Below, in pieces: positions 1 through 10,059 of a stretch of 64,000 bases of DNA (its first letter is position 1; each line of letters opens with the position of its first letter). The notes below the pieces were generated by a model. The model saw nothing but the letters and a program-made list of their open reading frames with translations. It searched no databases and was not told the origin of the DNA. Location of the stretch: positions 17,310 through 81,309 of the forward strand of contig JAFGOZ010000071.1 in the NCBI GenBank assembly GCA_016926235.1. Direction: 5' to 3'. Both the position numbers and the translations under genes were made by a program. This DNA comes from Bacteroidales bacterium (GTDB lineage Bacteria > Bacteroidota > Bacteroidia > Bacteroidales > UBA10428).

Positions 1-2
1 CA

Positions 3-1700
3 GAATTAGGAATTCTTTTTGCCGGAGCTGTAAATGTGCCTCTTTCCGTGAAACTAACAGAAGCGGAAGATATAAAGTTCAGGCTTGAACATTCAGGATC
101 AAAGGCAATAATTGTTTCACCTCCACAATACAAAAAAATAAACGGCCTTCACGATCAGGTGCCGGGACTTGAAAAAGTAATAACCTATACATTACCAGAA
201 AATTGTCATTCAAAAGATCTAAAATTTGACAATATAAAAGAATTAGGCAAACAATATCTTGAAAAGGATACCGAATCGTTCAATCAGATTTGGCAAGCTG
301 TTACGGAAGATGATTTTGCTAACATTTGCTATACATCAGGCACAACCGCAGACCCAAAAGGCATTATACTTACACATAAAAATTACCTGGTAAATGTTGA
401 GCAATCAAAAAGTAATTTTGTAGTACCTAAATGGTATACAACCCTCATAATGCTTCCATGGGATCATGCTTTCGCGCACACTGCAGGAATTTACACCCTT
501 ATTAGTGCAGGTGCAAGTTTCGCATCTGTTCAACAAGGAGATTCTCCTCTTGAAACATTAAAGAATGTTCCTAACAACATCAAAGAGATACGACCACATT
601 TTATGTTTAGTGTACCTGCATTAGCAAAAAACTTTAAGAAAAATATCGAAAATGGAATCAGGACCAAAGGTAAAATGGCCCGGGTATTACTTAAATGGGG
701 TCTCGCTTTAGGATATTATTATAATGGAATTGGATGGAACAAAGGCAAAGGATTACGAATTCTAATAAAACCATTGTATAAACTCTTTGATACCATACTT
801 TTTAAAAAAATTCGTGAGAATTTTGGAGGTAGGATGCTGTTTTTTGTAGGAGGAGGTGCATTATTGGATTTGGAATTACAGCGTTTCTTTTATGCCATTG
901 GCATCCCTATGTTTCAAGGTTATGGCCTTACTGAAGCATCCCCGGTAATAAGCAGCAGCAGTCTTGAAAAACACAAACTTGGTTCCTCTGGACTGATTGT
1001 TTCTGACCTGGAAGTAAAAATATGTGATGATGAGGGTAATGAACTACCCATAGGTGAAAAAGGCGAGATAGTAGTTCGGGGAGGGAACATAATGGCTGGT
1101 TATTGGAAAAATGAAGAAGCAACCAAAGAAGCCATCAAAGACGGATGGTTACATACAGGTGATATGGGTAGTATTGACAATGATAACTTTTTATATGTTT
1201 TTGGACGTTTTAAAAGCTTACTTATAGCAGACGATGGAGAAAAATACAGTCCCGAAGGTATCGAAGAAGCATTTATTAATCACTCTCCATATATTGAGCA
1301 ATGCATGTTGTACAACAACCAGGATCCTTATACTATTGCCTTGATAGTCCCATCCCGAGAGGCATTGTTGAGATATACGAAAGACCACCATCTGGATATT
1401 AGTAATGAACATGATCTTGAAAAAATATTAAAACTCTATGAATCAGAAATGAATCATTATCGGAAACATGGTAAATACGCTGACATGTTCCCCCATAGAT
1501 GGTTACCTGCCGCGATAGGTATACTAAGTGAAAGTTTTAACGAAGAAAATAAATTGATGAATAGCACGTTAAAAATAGTACGTGGAAAGATTATCGAACG
1601 ATATAATGACAGAATTAAATATCTTTACACGCCAGATGCCAAGATAATTACGAACCAAAAAAACCTGGAGAACTTAAAAACTTTATTGATTAACAGATAG
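3..1700 (+). CDS. Long-chain fatty-acid-CoA ligase (AMP-binding), 5' truncated by window edge
   Basis: Acyl-adenylate-forming enzyme that activates a fatty acid with ATP and then transfers it to CoA. The P-loop YTSGTTADPKG, the adenylate motif QGYGLTEASP and the GWLHTGD hinge-region motif are all visible. They fit the long-chain acyl-CoA synthetase (FadD/FAA) branch of the ANL superfamily. The frame stays open to the left edge and reads ELGILFAGAVNVPLS, a typical internal stretch of this family, so the GTG at 36 is not the real start and the first roughly 60-100 residues lie outside the window. The C-terminal part is longer than in small ANL enzymes, as in the FAA-type ligases. The next gene starts only 6 nt downstream, but it is unrelated in function. 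The exact chain-length preference cannot be read from the sequence. Confidence 0.9.
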   Translation, partial: ELGILFAGAVNVPLSVKLTEAEDIKFRLEHSGSKAIIVSPPQYKKINGLHDQVPGLEKVITYTLPENCHSKDLKFDNIKELGKQYLEKDTESFNQIWQAVTEDDFANICYTSGTTADPKGIILTHKNYLVNVEQSKSNFVVPKWYTTLIMLPWDHAFAHTAGIYTLISAGASFASVQQGDSPLETLKNVPNNIKEIRPHFMFSVPALAKNFKKNIENGIRTKGKMARVLLKWGLALGYYYNGIGWNKGKGLRILIKPLYKLFDTILFKKIRENFGGRMLFFVGGGALLDLELQRFFYAIGIPMFQGYGLTEASPVISSSSLEKHKLGSSGLIVSDLEVKICDDEGNELPIGEKGEIVVRGGNIMAGYWKNEEATKEAIKDGWLHTGDMGSIDNDNFLYVFGRFKSLLIADDGEKYSPEGIEEAFINHSPYIEQCMLYNNQDPYTIALIVPSREALLRYTKDHHLDISNEHDLEKILKLYESEMNHYRKHGKYADMFPHRWLPAAIGILSESFNEENKLMNSTLKIVRGKIIERYNDRIKYLYTPDAKIITNQKNLENLKTLLINR

Positions 1701-1706
1701 TATTCA

Positions 1707-2315
1707 TTGAATTTTGTAAAAGGAAAATATGACATTGACTCTCCGGATTTTGTTACCAGGATAGTAAACGGAGATTGCGAGGCATATAACGTATTATATA
1801 AAAGCATGTATAAGAAGCTTTGTGCATATGCTAATGTTTTCCTTAAAGATTTGGAGCAAGCAGAAGAGATCGTACAAAATACTATTTGTAAAATTTGGGA
1901 AAACAGAGAGAGCCTGGGAAAAATTGATAAATTTCAGGCCTACCTTATACGAAGCGTTAAGAATGCTGCTATTAATGCAATAAAGCATGTGCAGGTACAA
2001 AATAAGTTTAAGGAACAAATAATAAATTTGATAGATGATGTAGAGGATTTTGTTAGTATGGCTGATAATAAGGAACTTAACACACAGATTCAGGATGCTA
2101 TCGACAGCCTGCCTGAAAAGTCAAAAGCCATTTTTGTAATGAGCCGGTATGAAGAGATGAAATATTCAGAGATAGCTGAAAAAACAGGCATATCTATAAA
2201 AACGGTTGAGTATCATATAACTTCTGCATTAAAACAGTTGAGCATGAAACTTCAAAATGTTTTATACGTATTCATTGGTACAATTGTTATTATGTTTTAC
2301 AATATGTTTTTATGA
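1707..2315 (+). CDS. ECF-type RNA polymerase sigma factor (FecI/RpoE-like)
   Basis: Alternative sigma factor of 202 residues. Region 2 is seen around residues 20-75 (QAEEIVQNTICKIWE). Region 4 lies around residues 125-180, with the helix-turn-helix YSEIAEKTGISIKTVEYHI. A hydrophobic tail of about 18 residues ends the protein (YVFIGTIVIMFYNMF), a feature often seen in Bacteroidota FecI homologues that may tether it to the membrane. No ATG lies upstream of region 2 in this frame. The TTG at 1707, directly after an in-frame stop at 1698, is therefore the most likely start. A FecR anti-sigma gene follows 52 nt downstream, and the pair probably controls the downstream outer-membrane and secreted genes. 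Confidence 0.88.
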   Translation: MNFVKGKYDIDSPDFVTRIVNGDCEAYNVLYKSMYKKLCAYANVFLKDLEQAEEIVQNTICKIWENRESLGKIDKFQAYLIRSVKNAAINAIKHVQVQNKFKEQIINLIDDVEDFVSMADNKELNTQIQDAIDSLPEKSKAIFVMSRYEEMKYSEIAEKTGISIKTVEYHITSALKQLSMKLQNVLYVFIGTIVIMFYNMFL

Positions 2316-2367
2316 CTAGGGTATTTATAAAGTAAATTGTTTTATATACAAAGGCACATAGATTAAG

Positions 2368-3399
2368 ATGCTAAAACATTACGAAAATATTGAGATTGAA
2401 GAGTTAATAACCAGATTTCTTGATCATGAGACATCTCCGGAAGAGATAGCCATTATTCAGGATTTACTGGAACAAAACCCTGATGCTCAAAAAATATTTA
2501 CCAACGTATATAAAACTCAGTACACTATAGAACTTGATAAAATTACCTCAAAGGTTGATCCTGATGCAGCTTTTGAAAAATTTTTAAAAACCACGAAACA
2601 AGAAAAACCTGCACATACAACAGAACCAAAACAGAATAAAACAAGAAAAATCATTCGATTAGCCATGCGTGTGGCTGCAGTATTGATGCTGGCAATAGGC
2701 ATTTGGTTCACGTACAGCACCATTTCAAACAAAGAAAAATTAGTTCAGGTCGAATCTTATGACCAAAAGGACATGAAGATAACATTATCTGATAATTCAG
2801 AAGTTTACCTGAATAAAAATAGCCAGCTAAATTATCCTGAAGAGTTTAAAAATAAAAGCAAACGTCGTGTATCTCTTATTGGAGAAGCATTTTTCAATAT
2901 ACAATCCATAAAAAACAATCAGTTCATTGTTACAGCCGGGCCATGCGAGATAGTTGCGATTGGAACTTCATTCAATGTTATGACATATCCTGGGGAAAAC
3001 AATATTATTATTAGCGTGAAAGAAGGCAGTGTTAGTGTTAAGGCAACACTTTCTGATGGAAGTGCAATCTTTGATACGGTTACAAGTGGAAATCAAACCA
3101 CGTATTTAATAAATGAAGAAAAATTTGTAAAAAACAACATTATAAATGAAAATTATTTAGCTTGGAAAACAGGAATTATTACCTTTGCAAACACAAGATT
3201 GGAAGATGTCTTTCAACTTCTTGAAAATGTGTTTGATGTAAAAGCAAAAGTAAACAATAAGCAAATAAACGACTGTTTGTTTACAGGAAAATTTGACCAT
3301 CAAACCATTGAACAGATTTTTCAAATACTTGAGCTTGCATTTGACATTCAGGTTGTAAAAAATGAAAACAAATTTGAAATTAACGGAACTGGTTGTTAA
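2368..3399 (+). CDS. FecR-family anti-sigma factor
   Basis: Inner-membrane anti-sigma factor of 343 residues. It has a cytoplasmic N-terminal domain (about 1-95) expected to bind the sigma factor and a single transmembrane helix near 97-117 (AVLMLAIGIWFTY). A periplasmic FecR domain follows (about 125-225, with SDNSEVYLNKNSQLNYPEEF and GEAFFNI). The C-terminal DUF4974-type domain (about 260-340, FANTRLEDVFQLLENVF) has the secretin/TonB short N-terminal fold and normally contacts a transducer. The partner encoded just upstream is the ECF sigma factor. The gene immediately downstream carries an STN domain, so the usual sigma/anti-sigma/outer-membrane sensor order is kept. Confidence 0.9.
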   Translation: MLKHYENIEIEELITRFLDHETSPEEIAIIQDLLEQNPDAQKIFTNVYKTQYTIELDKITSKVDPDAAFEKFLKTTKQEKPAHTTEPKQNKTRKIIRLAMRVAAVLMLAIGIWFTYSTISNKEKLVQVESYDQKDMKITLSDNSEVYLNKNSQLNYPEEFKNKSKRRVSLIGEAFFNIQSIKNNQFIVTAGPCEIVAIGTSFNVMTYPGENNIIISVKEGSVSVKATLSDGSAIFDTVTSGNQTTYLINEEKFVKNNIINENYLAWKTGIITFANTRLEDVFQLLENVFDVKAKVNNKQINDCLFTGKFDHQTIEQIFQILELAFDIQVVKNENKFEINGTGC

Positions 3400-3422
3400 T
3401 TTGTAAAGTAATAATTCCTTCC

Positions 3423-4802
3423 ATGATAGGCAACTGGATATTTAGTAAATATACATGTTTTCATATATTTATCTTACTTTTTACAAATTCACTTTTCTCG
3501 CAAGAAGCTTTATTGAATAAAAGAATTACCTTGAATCAACAACAACTTACATTTGTTGAAGTTTTACAGGTTGTTGAGAAAAAAAGCGGGGTTAACTTTT
3601 CATACAACAGCGAGTTACTTCAAAGTGACATTCGGATAAATGTTAACGTTAATAACAGACCTATTAAAGACATCCTGAATGAAATGTTCCGGGAGACAGA
3701 TATCAAATACCAGGAATTAAATGATCAGGTAGTGATCTTCAGGACCAGAAGGGATGAGATCGTTCTTAATCACAAAGAACAAATTATAAATGTTAGCGAC
3801 TATAAAAAACCTGAAGTTCAAACAGAAAAGGCTCCAATAGAAGACTCCGCAAATATTCAGCCACGAACACCGAAAATAAACCCACTGCTATCCAGAAAGG
3901 CAAATGCTGTAGATAACAGCAACAAAGACTATATTGAAACCAAAAAGACAGCACAATACCAGGCAAAAAGAACATATTACGATAATATGAAGTATATCCC
4001 TTTTTATAAAAAACTATACTATGATATTGAACTGCATACACAAATGGAATACCCTCTGTTCCGCTCAATAAATCCCACACAAACGATTTATTCTGACTAT
4101 GTTGATTTGTACAAAAATAACACACGGGATCGATTGGGTTTTAACTTTGGTGGCAGGCTTGATGTTTATTATAAGGACTATTTTGTAAAAACAGGATTGA
4201 ATGTTTCGTTACGAAGGGAAGAATATGTGCATAAATACACGAACACTGAAGTTACGTGGCGGGATTCTTTATACAATACATACGAAACAATTCAATTAAC
4301 AAAATATGATGGATATTGGGAACTCCTGGGAAATGATTCAAACTGGGTTCCAACAACATATTTTGTAGATTCAGTTATAACATATGAAAATTCGAAAACG
4401 ATATATGATACAACTGAAAACTATATTAAAAATGAATATAGAAACAGAACAGCTTATTTCGAAATCCCATTACTATTTGGATACAATAAAAAACTTACTC
4501 ACAAACTAAACCTCAACATATCTGGCGGATTCATTGCATCATTCTTAATTTATGAAAAAGGGAAACTCCCGGCATTTAGCGATTACACTGATATAATCGT
4601 TACTGAACGTAAGCATTACCTTTCAACCGGATTTGCAATTGTGGTTAATCCCAGTTTGCAATACAGGTTATCCCGACAATTAAGTCTTATGGCTGAACCG
4701 GCATTCCGTTTCAATTTAAGATCTGTATACAACAAAGACTTCCCGGTTGAAAAGAAGTTGATATACGGAGGATTAAATATTGGATTGGTATATAAACTCT
4801 AA
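3423..4802 (+). CDS. STN-domain outer-membrane beta-barrel protein
   Basis: The frame is open back to a TTG at 3393, but the ATG at 3423 begins a clear signal peptide (MIGNWIFSKYTCFHIFILL, cleavage near LFSQ) and is preferred. Residues about 30-105 form a secretin/TonB short N-terminal (STN) domain: ITLNQQQLTFVEVLQVVEKK, VNFSYNSELL and DILNEMFRETDIKYQ. A charged linker of about 90 residues follows, then a beta-rich C-terminal half with alternating aromatic strands. It ends in YGGLNIGLVYKL, as expected for a small outer-membrane barrel. Unlike a SusC/FecA receptor, it has no plug domain and is far too short for a 22-strand barrel. It follows fecR by 23 nt and probably acts as the outer-membrane input of the FecI/FecR pathway. 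Confidence 0.75.
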   Translation: MIGNWIFSKYTCFHIFILLFTNSLFSQEALLNKRITLNQQQLTFVEVLQVVEKKSGVNFSYNSELLQSDIRINVNVNNRPIKDILNEMFRETDIKYQELNDQVVIFRTRRDEIVLNHKEQIINVSDYKKPEVQTEKAPIEDSANIQPRTPKINPLLSRKANAVDNSNKDYIETKKTAQYQAKRTYYDNMKYIPFYKKLYYDIELHTQMEYPLFRSINPTQTIYSDYVDLYKNNTRDRLGFNFGGRLDVYYKDYFVKTGLNVSLRREEYVHKYTNTEVTWRDSLYNTYETIQLTKYDGYWELLGNDSNWVPTTYFVDSVITYENSKTIYDTTENYIKNEYRNRTAYFEIPLLFGYNKKLTHKLNLNISGGFIASFLIYEKGKLPAFSDYTDIIVTERKHYLSTGFAIVVNPSLQYRLSRQLSLMAEPAFRFNLRSVYNKDFPVEKKLIYGGLNIGLVYKL

Positions 4803-4811
4803 ATATAAATA

Positions 4812-7800
4812 ATGAATAAAAAACACATTCATATAATACTGTTTAGAGTTTTTTTGTTGCTATTTACAACAATTAAAATGAACTATCTTGTTGCACAAGA
4901 CACCATTCAACTTCCTTGCACAAAAGATACATACATGTCTTCTGAATACCCTGATAGTAATTTTGGCTTTCTTAAGCATATGATTATAGGTAATAACAAT
5001 GGAGACATCTCTCAATTTAATTATAGCATTCTGGAATGCTATTTAAGCGGCATCCCGTCTGAGGCTGAGATTTTAAGCGCCAATTTAACTTTTCATTGCG
5101 ATTCTGTATATGATAGCCCTATTAAAATAAAACCATTAGAAATACCCTGGTGCGAATCTTTTTACACATTTAATTTTAAATTACATGAAACAAATATTGA
5201 CTCATTGGAGTTTCCCGCTTTGAGTAAAGGCTTAAATAAAATTGATATCACTCCATTTGTCCAAAACTGGGTTGGCAGAAACTATTTGAATGCTGGGATA
5301 ATGATAGAAGCAAAGGAAATAGTTTTAGATAAATTCTATACAATCAGAACAAGTGATTACTCAAGCTTAACAGAAGACATCCCTCAGTTGGAAATAATCT
5401 ACAATCTGCCTGCTGCATACTCTCAACTAAATTTTTATCCGGAAAAAGATATTATAATAACTAACCACACAGGCGAACCTACAGCTAGCAGAAATAATGA
5501 ATATAATTATTCTGTTGCAGCATGGTCATGGTCTCACAATGGTACGCCATCCAGAGTTAGAAGCCTTATTCAGTTTGATCTTGATCATATACCCGATGAA
5601 GATTCAATCTTAAGTGCAACATTATATTTAATTAATGACGGAATTCAACTACAATCACCCTTGAATGGACCGAATGATAGTTGGCTTCTAAGAATACTGG
5701 AACCCTGGGATGCAGATACTATAACATGGAATAACGGGAACATGATTAGTACCATAAATACAATTGAACCTGGAGCCATTTATCTTCCCGGGACTTCTGC
5801 TGCTGATGAAGGGAGGATTGTAGACGTTACAGACCTTGTAAGGGCCTGGAAAAGGAATGAAATTAACAATTATGGTTTGCTCTTTAAATTGAACACTGAA
5901 GTAGATTTAGATTATAGAAAAATGCAATTTGCATCAAGTGACAATGAAATATTGGCAACCCATCCAAGACTTGAAATAAAATTTTACCGTGATCAGTTAT
6001 TCACCCAAAGAGATGATATAGCTGTCACACATGACCTAGCTGCTTCATATGGCGCATCTTGGGCTGATTTCAACAATGACGGCTGGGAAGATCTTTTTAT
6101 CATTAACAACAATTCTAAAAACTGCCTGTATAAAAATAATGGAGACGGCAGCTTTACTAAAATTACTATAGGAAGTATTGTTAACGATGTTGGCAATTGG
6201 TATTCTTCATCCTGGGGAGATATTGATAATGACGGATTCCTCGATCTGTTTGTAACAAATGTCGATGCCGCCTCAAATAATAAAATATATCATAATAACG
6301 GAAACGAAACATTTACAGAAATTACGACCGGTGTTATGCTAAGCGACAAATCATATAGTACTGCTTGCGCGTGGGGTGATTATGATAACGATGGTTTTGT
6401 CGATCTGTATGTAAGTAACAGATCATCTGGCGCTAACTGGCTTTATAAGAATAATGGGGACCTTACCTTCTCAAAAATAACTGGTACTGTAGTAAACGAC
6501 AACTCAGATTGCTATGGCATAGAATGGTGCGATATAAATGAAGATGGAAATATTGACCTGTATGTTACGAGTGCAAATCCTGCATCAACTAATTTTCTAT
6601 ATTTTAACCAGGGAGACGGGACATTCATTAAAGATAATATAAGTAATATTGGATCATTAATAACCAGGTCAGTATACCCGCATTGGATTGATGTTAATAA
6701 CGACCTTCACTGGGATTTGTTTGTTTCAAACGGCGGAAGTGGATATTCCTCTCAAAATAATTTTTATTATAATAACGGTGAAGGAACATTTCATGAAGAT
6801 ACACTAGGTCCGTTTGTTGCCTCAATATCATCCACAACATGTTCACCACCCTGGGGTGATTTCAATAATGACGGATACATAGATGTAATTCACAACAATT
6901 ACTTAACAGCTCAACCTAACAACTTATATTTAAATACTCCTTCATTTGTATTTGATGAAATAACCAGCGAACCCTTTGTATCGGCACCAAAAAATGCTGG
7001 TATGGCTTATGCCGATTATGATAATGACGGGGATCTGGATCTATTCATGCCCACCTTCCTAAGTACCGATTCCAACCTCTTTTTCGAGAACACAGGTACT
7101 ATACTTAATTACTTGAAAGTAAAATGTGTTGGAGTAATTTCAAATGCTGCGGCAATTGGAGCCATCGTAAAAATTAAAGCAGATGGTCATTGGCAGATGA
7201 GAAAAATATCCGGAAGCTCCGGAGTTCAATTCCAAAGTACATTAATATCGCACTTCGGAATTGGAAATGCAAATACTGTCGATTCGATCATAGTAGAGTG
7301 GCCATCGGGATTGAAAACAGAATTATCCAATATTTCTTCAAACCAGAAAATTACTGTTTATGAACTGTCAAAAATTGAAGGCAATATTACTTTTAATGGT
7401 CATTTAACAGATACTAACGACATACTATTATACCCTGTAGCTGATGTGAAACCTTCCACCCCTATTAGAGAAGGAACCAGCAAGGATGGCACATATAGTA
7501 TAGATAGCATTCCTGCCGGACTTTATAAAATAATGGTAATTCCTAAAGGAAGTTACAGCGATTCTTGTATCTCAACTTATTATAAAAAATCAGAATTCTG
7601 GGAAAATGCTGATACAATTTTCGTTTCAGGAATTTTAGATTCAACAGGTACAAATATTGATCTTCTGCCTTTCATTTTCACGGAAAAAGATCCTGTGCTA
7701 GTTCTTCACTATCCTTTTAATAATGATACAATAGATATTAGTGGAAATAACCATCACGCTATAAATCATGGTGCATTAACCGGTCATGACAGGTTTGGTT

Positions 7801-9506
7801 TTTACAAAAGATCCTTCAATTTTAATGGTATGGATGGATACATATCATGTAATGATTCTTTGTCTGAGATCCTCAACAATATATCTGTCAGTTTTTGGGT
7901 ACAAACAACCAATAAATCAAACTCTGTACTTATTTCAAAGTATGACCCGGCAAATAATTCCGGATTCTATATTCAAATGTTAGTTAATGGAAATGTAATA
8001 CTCAGTGGGAAAAATGGAAAAAGTGAATTAATTTCCACACCCACACTTTCTGTTAATATTAGTGATGGTAATCCTCACCATATTGTAGGAATTATTAATG
8101 ATGACAAATGGGAAATAATAGTTGACACGATATATAAATCATTTGTTGATGCACCGGCAGGCAAGTATCCTTTTATTGCAAATACCTCATCATTTAAAAT
8201 AGGAGAAACCTATGCAGGTGCTATAGATGACATTTATTTATATAATTATAAAATTTCATTAGCAGATATACAAAATCATTTTATGGAGAACAGGTATATG
8301 ATTGAAGGAATTATCACTTACAATGGTAATCTAATTAATAATGGAATAGTATACTTATATGATATTGATTCAGCCGGATCAGATCAACTCATCCCTCTCA
8401 AACAATGTAATTTATATCTTGGAACCTATTCTTTCGATTTTATATACCCACATGCATATAAAGTGCTTGCATCACCAGGATTACCGGTGCTAACATATTG
8501 CAGTCCAACTTTTTACCAACATCAAAGATTATGGGAAAAAGCAACGGACTTAGTCATTTCTGTCAATAACAGAGCCGGCATTGATATTGAATTACTATCA
8601 ATCACCCCTGGCCATACTGTTAAGGGAAATGTATACACCTGTAATGGACCATTAATAACAGGCAATATAATATTATCAAATATTAGTGATGTAAATGACA
8701 TACTTCCAACAGATATTATTAATGGTCAATATGAGTTAACAGAAGTTCCGACTGGCACCTATAATATCCTAGCAAAGACTAAAGAGAATGACAGCATAAA
8801 ATATAAAGACACCTATTATGTAAATTCCTCAACAATATCAGTACGCAGCAATTTATATATAAATAAAGATACTTCAGAAATTAATATTCAATTGCTCCCT
8901 ACTACTTATAATGATGATTGTTACCTATTTAGAGGAGATGTATATGCAGGAGATCAACTTCTATCTGAAGGAACTGTTGAACTCTACAATTCTGATCAGG
9001 ATATTAACGAACTACAATTTACAACAACAATCAACAATGGATCATATAATATCCCATTAGTTTATCCGGGCAAATACAAAATAAAAGCTATCCCCGATCC
9101 GGAAAGCCTCGAGAATAATGACTATTATCCGACATGGTATACACATAGTATGGATATACTCAATGCCTATGAGTTTAATATGCTACACAGTATCAGGGCT
9201 GACATTCAATTATTACCCAAAACAAAAAAACTGGCTTATGTGCATATTGAACCATCAATGTTTACAGTTTATCCAAATCCATTTAATGAAAAAATTCATA
9301 TATACTATTCGGTAGACTTTGAAAATTCATTACTGGTGAAAATCATTGGAATAGATGGAAATTTGTATTATTTAAAAGTTTTCAATAATCAAAATGGAGA
9401 AGGAACGATTGAAATTAGTACTGATGCATTACCAAGAAGTATTTACATACTAGATATTTTGATAAACGATGAAGGTATGTGGAAATCCAAAATCATCAAA
9501 CAATAA
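4812..9506 (+). CDS. Giant secreted multidomain protein with FG-GAP repeats, LamG domain and type IX sorting domain
   Basis: A 1564-residue secreted protein. After a signal peptide (about 1-29, ending LVAQ) come two DNRLRE/CBM96-like beta domains (about 30-200 and 205-395). Seven FG-GAP/VCBS-type repeats with calcium-binding cores follow (about 400-755), for example WADFNNDGWEDLF, WGDYDNDGFVDLY and YADYDNDGDLDLF. Next is an ASPIC/UnbV domain (about 765-860, DSIIVEWPSG). Beta-sandwich repeats resembling carboxypeptidase-regulatory domains surround a LamG/concanavalin-like domain (about 970-1155). A type A C-terminal sorting domain ends the chain (FTVYPNPFNEKIHIYYS near 1485), marking export by the type IX system. 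The gene starts 10 nt after the barrel gene and is probably co-transcribed with it. Surface adhesion or glycan binding is likely; no catalytic motif was seen. Confidence 0.88.
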   Translation: MNKKHIHIILFRVFLLLFTTIKMNYLVAQDTIQLPCTKDTYMSSEYPDSNFGFLKHMIIGNNNGDISQFNYSILECYLSGIPSEAEILSANLTFHCDSVYDSPIKIKPLEIPWCESFYTFNFKLHETNIDSLEFPALSKGLNKIDITPFVQNWVGRNYLNAGIMIEAKEIVLDKFYTIRTSDYSSLTEDIPQLEIIYNLPAAYSQLNFYPEKDIIITNHTGEPTASRNNEYNYSVAAWSWSHNGTPSRVRSLIQFDLDHIPDEDSILSATLYLINDGIQLQSPLNGPNDSWLLRILEPWDADTITWNNGNMISTINTIEPGAIYLPGTSAADEGRIVDVTDLVRAWKRNEINNYGLLFKLNTEVDLDYRKMQFASSDNEILATHPRLEIKFYRDQLFTQRDDIAVTHDLAASYGASWADFNNDGWEDLFIINNNSKNCLYKNNGDGSFTKITIGSIVNDVGNWYSSSWGDIDNDGFLDLFVTNVDAASNNKIYHNNGNETFTEITTGVMLSDKSYSTACAWGDYDNDGFVDLYVSNRSSGANWLYKNNGDLTFSKITGTVVNDNSDCYGIEWCDINEDGNIDLYVTSANPASTNFLYFNQGDGTFIKDNISNIGSLITRSVYPHWIDVNNDLHWDLFVSNGGSGYSSQNNFYYNNGEGTFHEDTLGPFVASISSTTCSPPWGDFNNDGYIDVIHNNYLTAQPNNLYLNTPSFVFDEITSEPFVSAPKNAGMAYADYDNDGDLDLFMPTFLSTDSNLFFENTGTILNYLKVKCVGVISNAAAIGAIVKIKADGHWQMRKISGSSGVQFQSTLISHFGIGNANTVDSIIVEWPSGLKTELSNISSNQKITVYELSKIEGNITFNGHLTDTNDILLYPVADVKPSTPIREGTSKDGTYSIDSIPAGLYKIMVIPKGSYSDSCISTYYKKSEFWENADTIFVSGILDSTGTNIDLLPFIFTEKDPVLVLHYPFNNDTIDISGNNHHAINHGALTGHDRFGFYKRSFNFNGMDGYISCNDSLSEILNNISVSFWVQTTNKSNSVLISKYDPANNSGFYIQMLVNGNVILSGKNGKSELISTPTLSVNISDGNPHHIVGIINDDKWEIIVDTIYKSFVDAPAGKYPFIANTSSFKIGETYAGAIDDIYLYNYKISLADIQNHFMENRYMIEGIITYNGNLINNGIVYLYDIDSAGSDQLIPLKQCNLYLGTYSFDFIYPHAYKVLASPGLPVLTYCSPTFYQHQRLWEKATDLVISVNNRAGIDIELLSITPGHTVKGNVYTCNGPLITGNIILSNISDVNDILPTDIINGQYELTEVPTGTYNILAKTKENDSIKYKDTYYVNSSTISVRSNLYINKDTSEINIQLLPTTYNDDCYLFRGDVYAGDQLLSEGTVELYNSDQDINELQFTTTINNGSYNIPLVYPGKYKIKAIPDPESLENNDYYPTWYTHSMDILNAYEFNMLHSIRADIQLLPKTKKLAYVHIEPSMFTVYPNPFNEKIHIYYSVDFENSLLVKIIGIDGNLYYLKVFNNQNGEGTIEISTDALPRSIYILDILINDEGMWKSKIIKQ

Positions 9507-9517
9507 TTATAAAGAGA

Positions 9518-9880
9518 TTAATACTCAAGTACCTCTTCCCTCTTCAAGAGTGTATAAATATCACCTTCAATTTTACTTACACCATAATCATAACAATAAT
9601 AACACGTTTTCTCATCACCTGAAACCTGCATATTTGTAAAAAAATCAAAATTAAATCCTTTCAATAATAATTTATCCCTTTGTATATTTTCTATACCTGC
9701 AAGCCAAAGGTCTTTTAGTATTCTGTGGTTTTTGAGGAGTATTGAATTCACATCTCTTAATAATTTTGCCGTATCCTTGTTCTTTCGGTTATTATAACTA
9801 TTTCGGCAATGATCACTGCAAAACTTCTTATCACTGCGTCCTAATATTTTATCACCACATTCGGGACAAGTATTATCCAT
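9518..9880 (-). CDS. Small zinc-ribbon protein, unknown function
   Basis: A 120-residue protein starting with a treble-clef/zinc-ribbon motif: CPECGDKILGRSDKKFCSDHC, with four metal ligands in the first 27 residues. A basic stretch (RNSYNNRKNKD) and a mixed helical C-terminus follow. A pair of cysteines near the end (TCYYCYDYG) could form a second half-site. The frame is open further upstream, to an ATG at 9943. The ATG at 9880 puts the zinc motif directly at the N-terminus, as is usual for this type of protein, and is chosen. It is convergent with the giant secreted protein (11 nt between stops) and divergent from ssb. The fold suggests nucleic-acid binding, but this is inference only. Confidence 0.7.
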   Translation of the reverse strand: MDNTCPECGDKILGRSDKKFCSDHCRNSYNNRKNKDTAKLLRDVNSILLKNHRILKDLWLAGIENIQRDKLLLKGFNFDFFTNMQVSGDEKTCYYCYDYGVSKIEGDIYTLLKREEVLEY

Positions 9881-10059
9881 TTTTTTATAACTTTTTTTGT
9901 TTGTAAATATAAGAAAATCAAAATTATATCCGACATTAAACATTTATAAACGACTATAAACGCTTAAATACCGACTTAAGTTTGCAACATGTACTTACTT
10001 TGTTTCAACAAATTGAAATTAATAAAAACAATAATTATTAACCATTTAAATTTAAAGTC

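Noticed and set aside
3393..3422. TTG start overlapping fecR for the STN barrel gene
   Set aside because: It would place ten residues before a good signal peptide; the ATG at 3423 is preferable.
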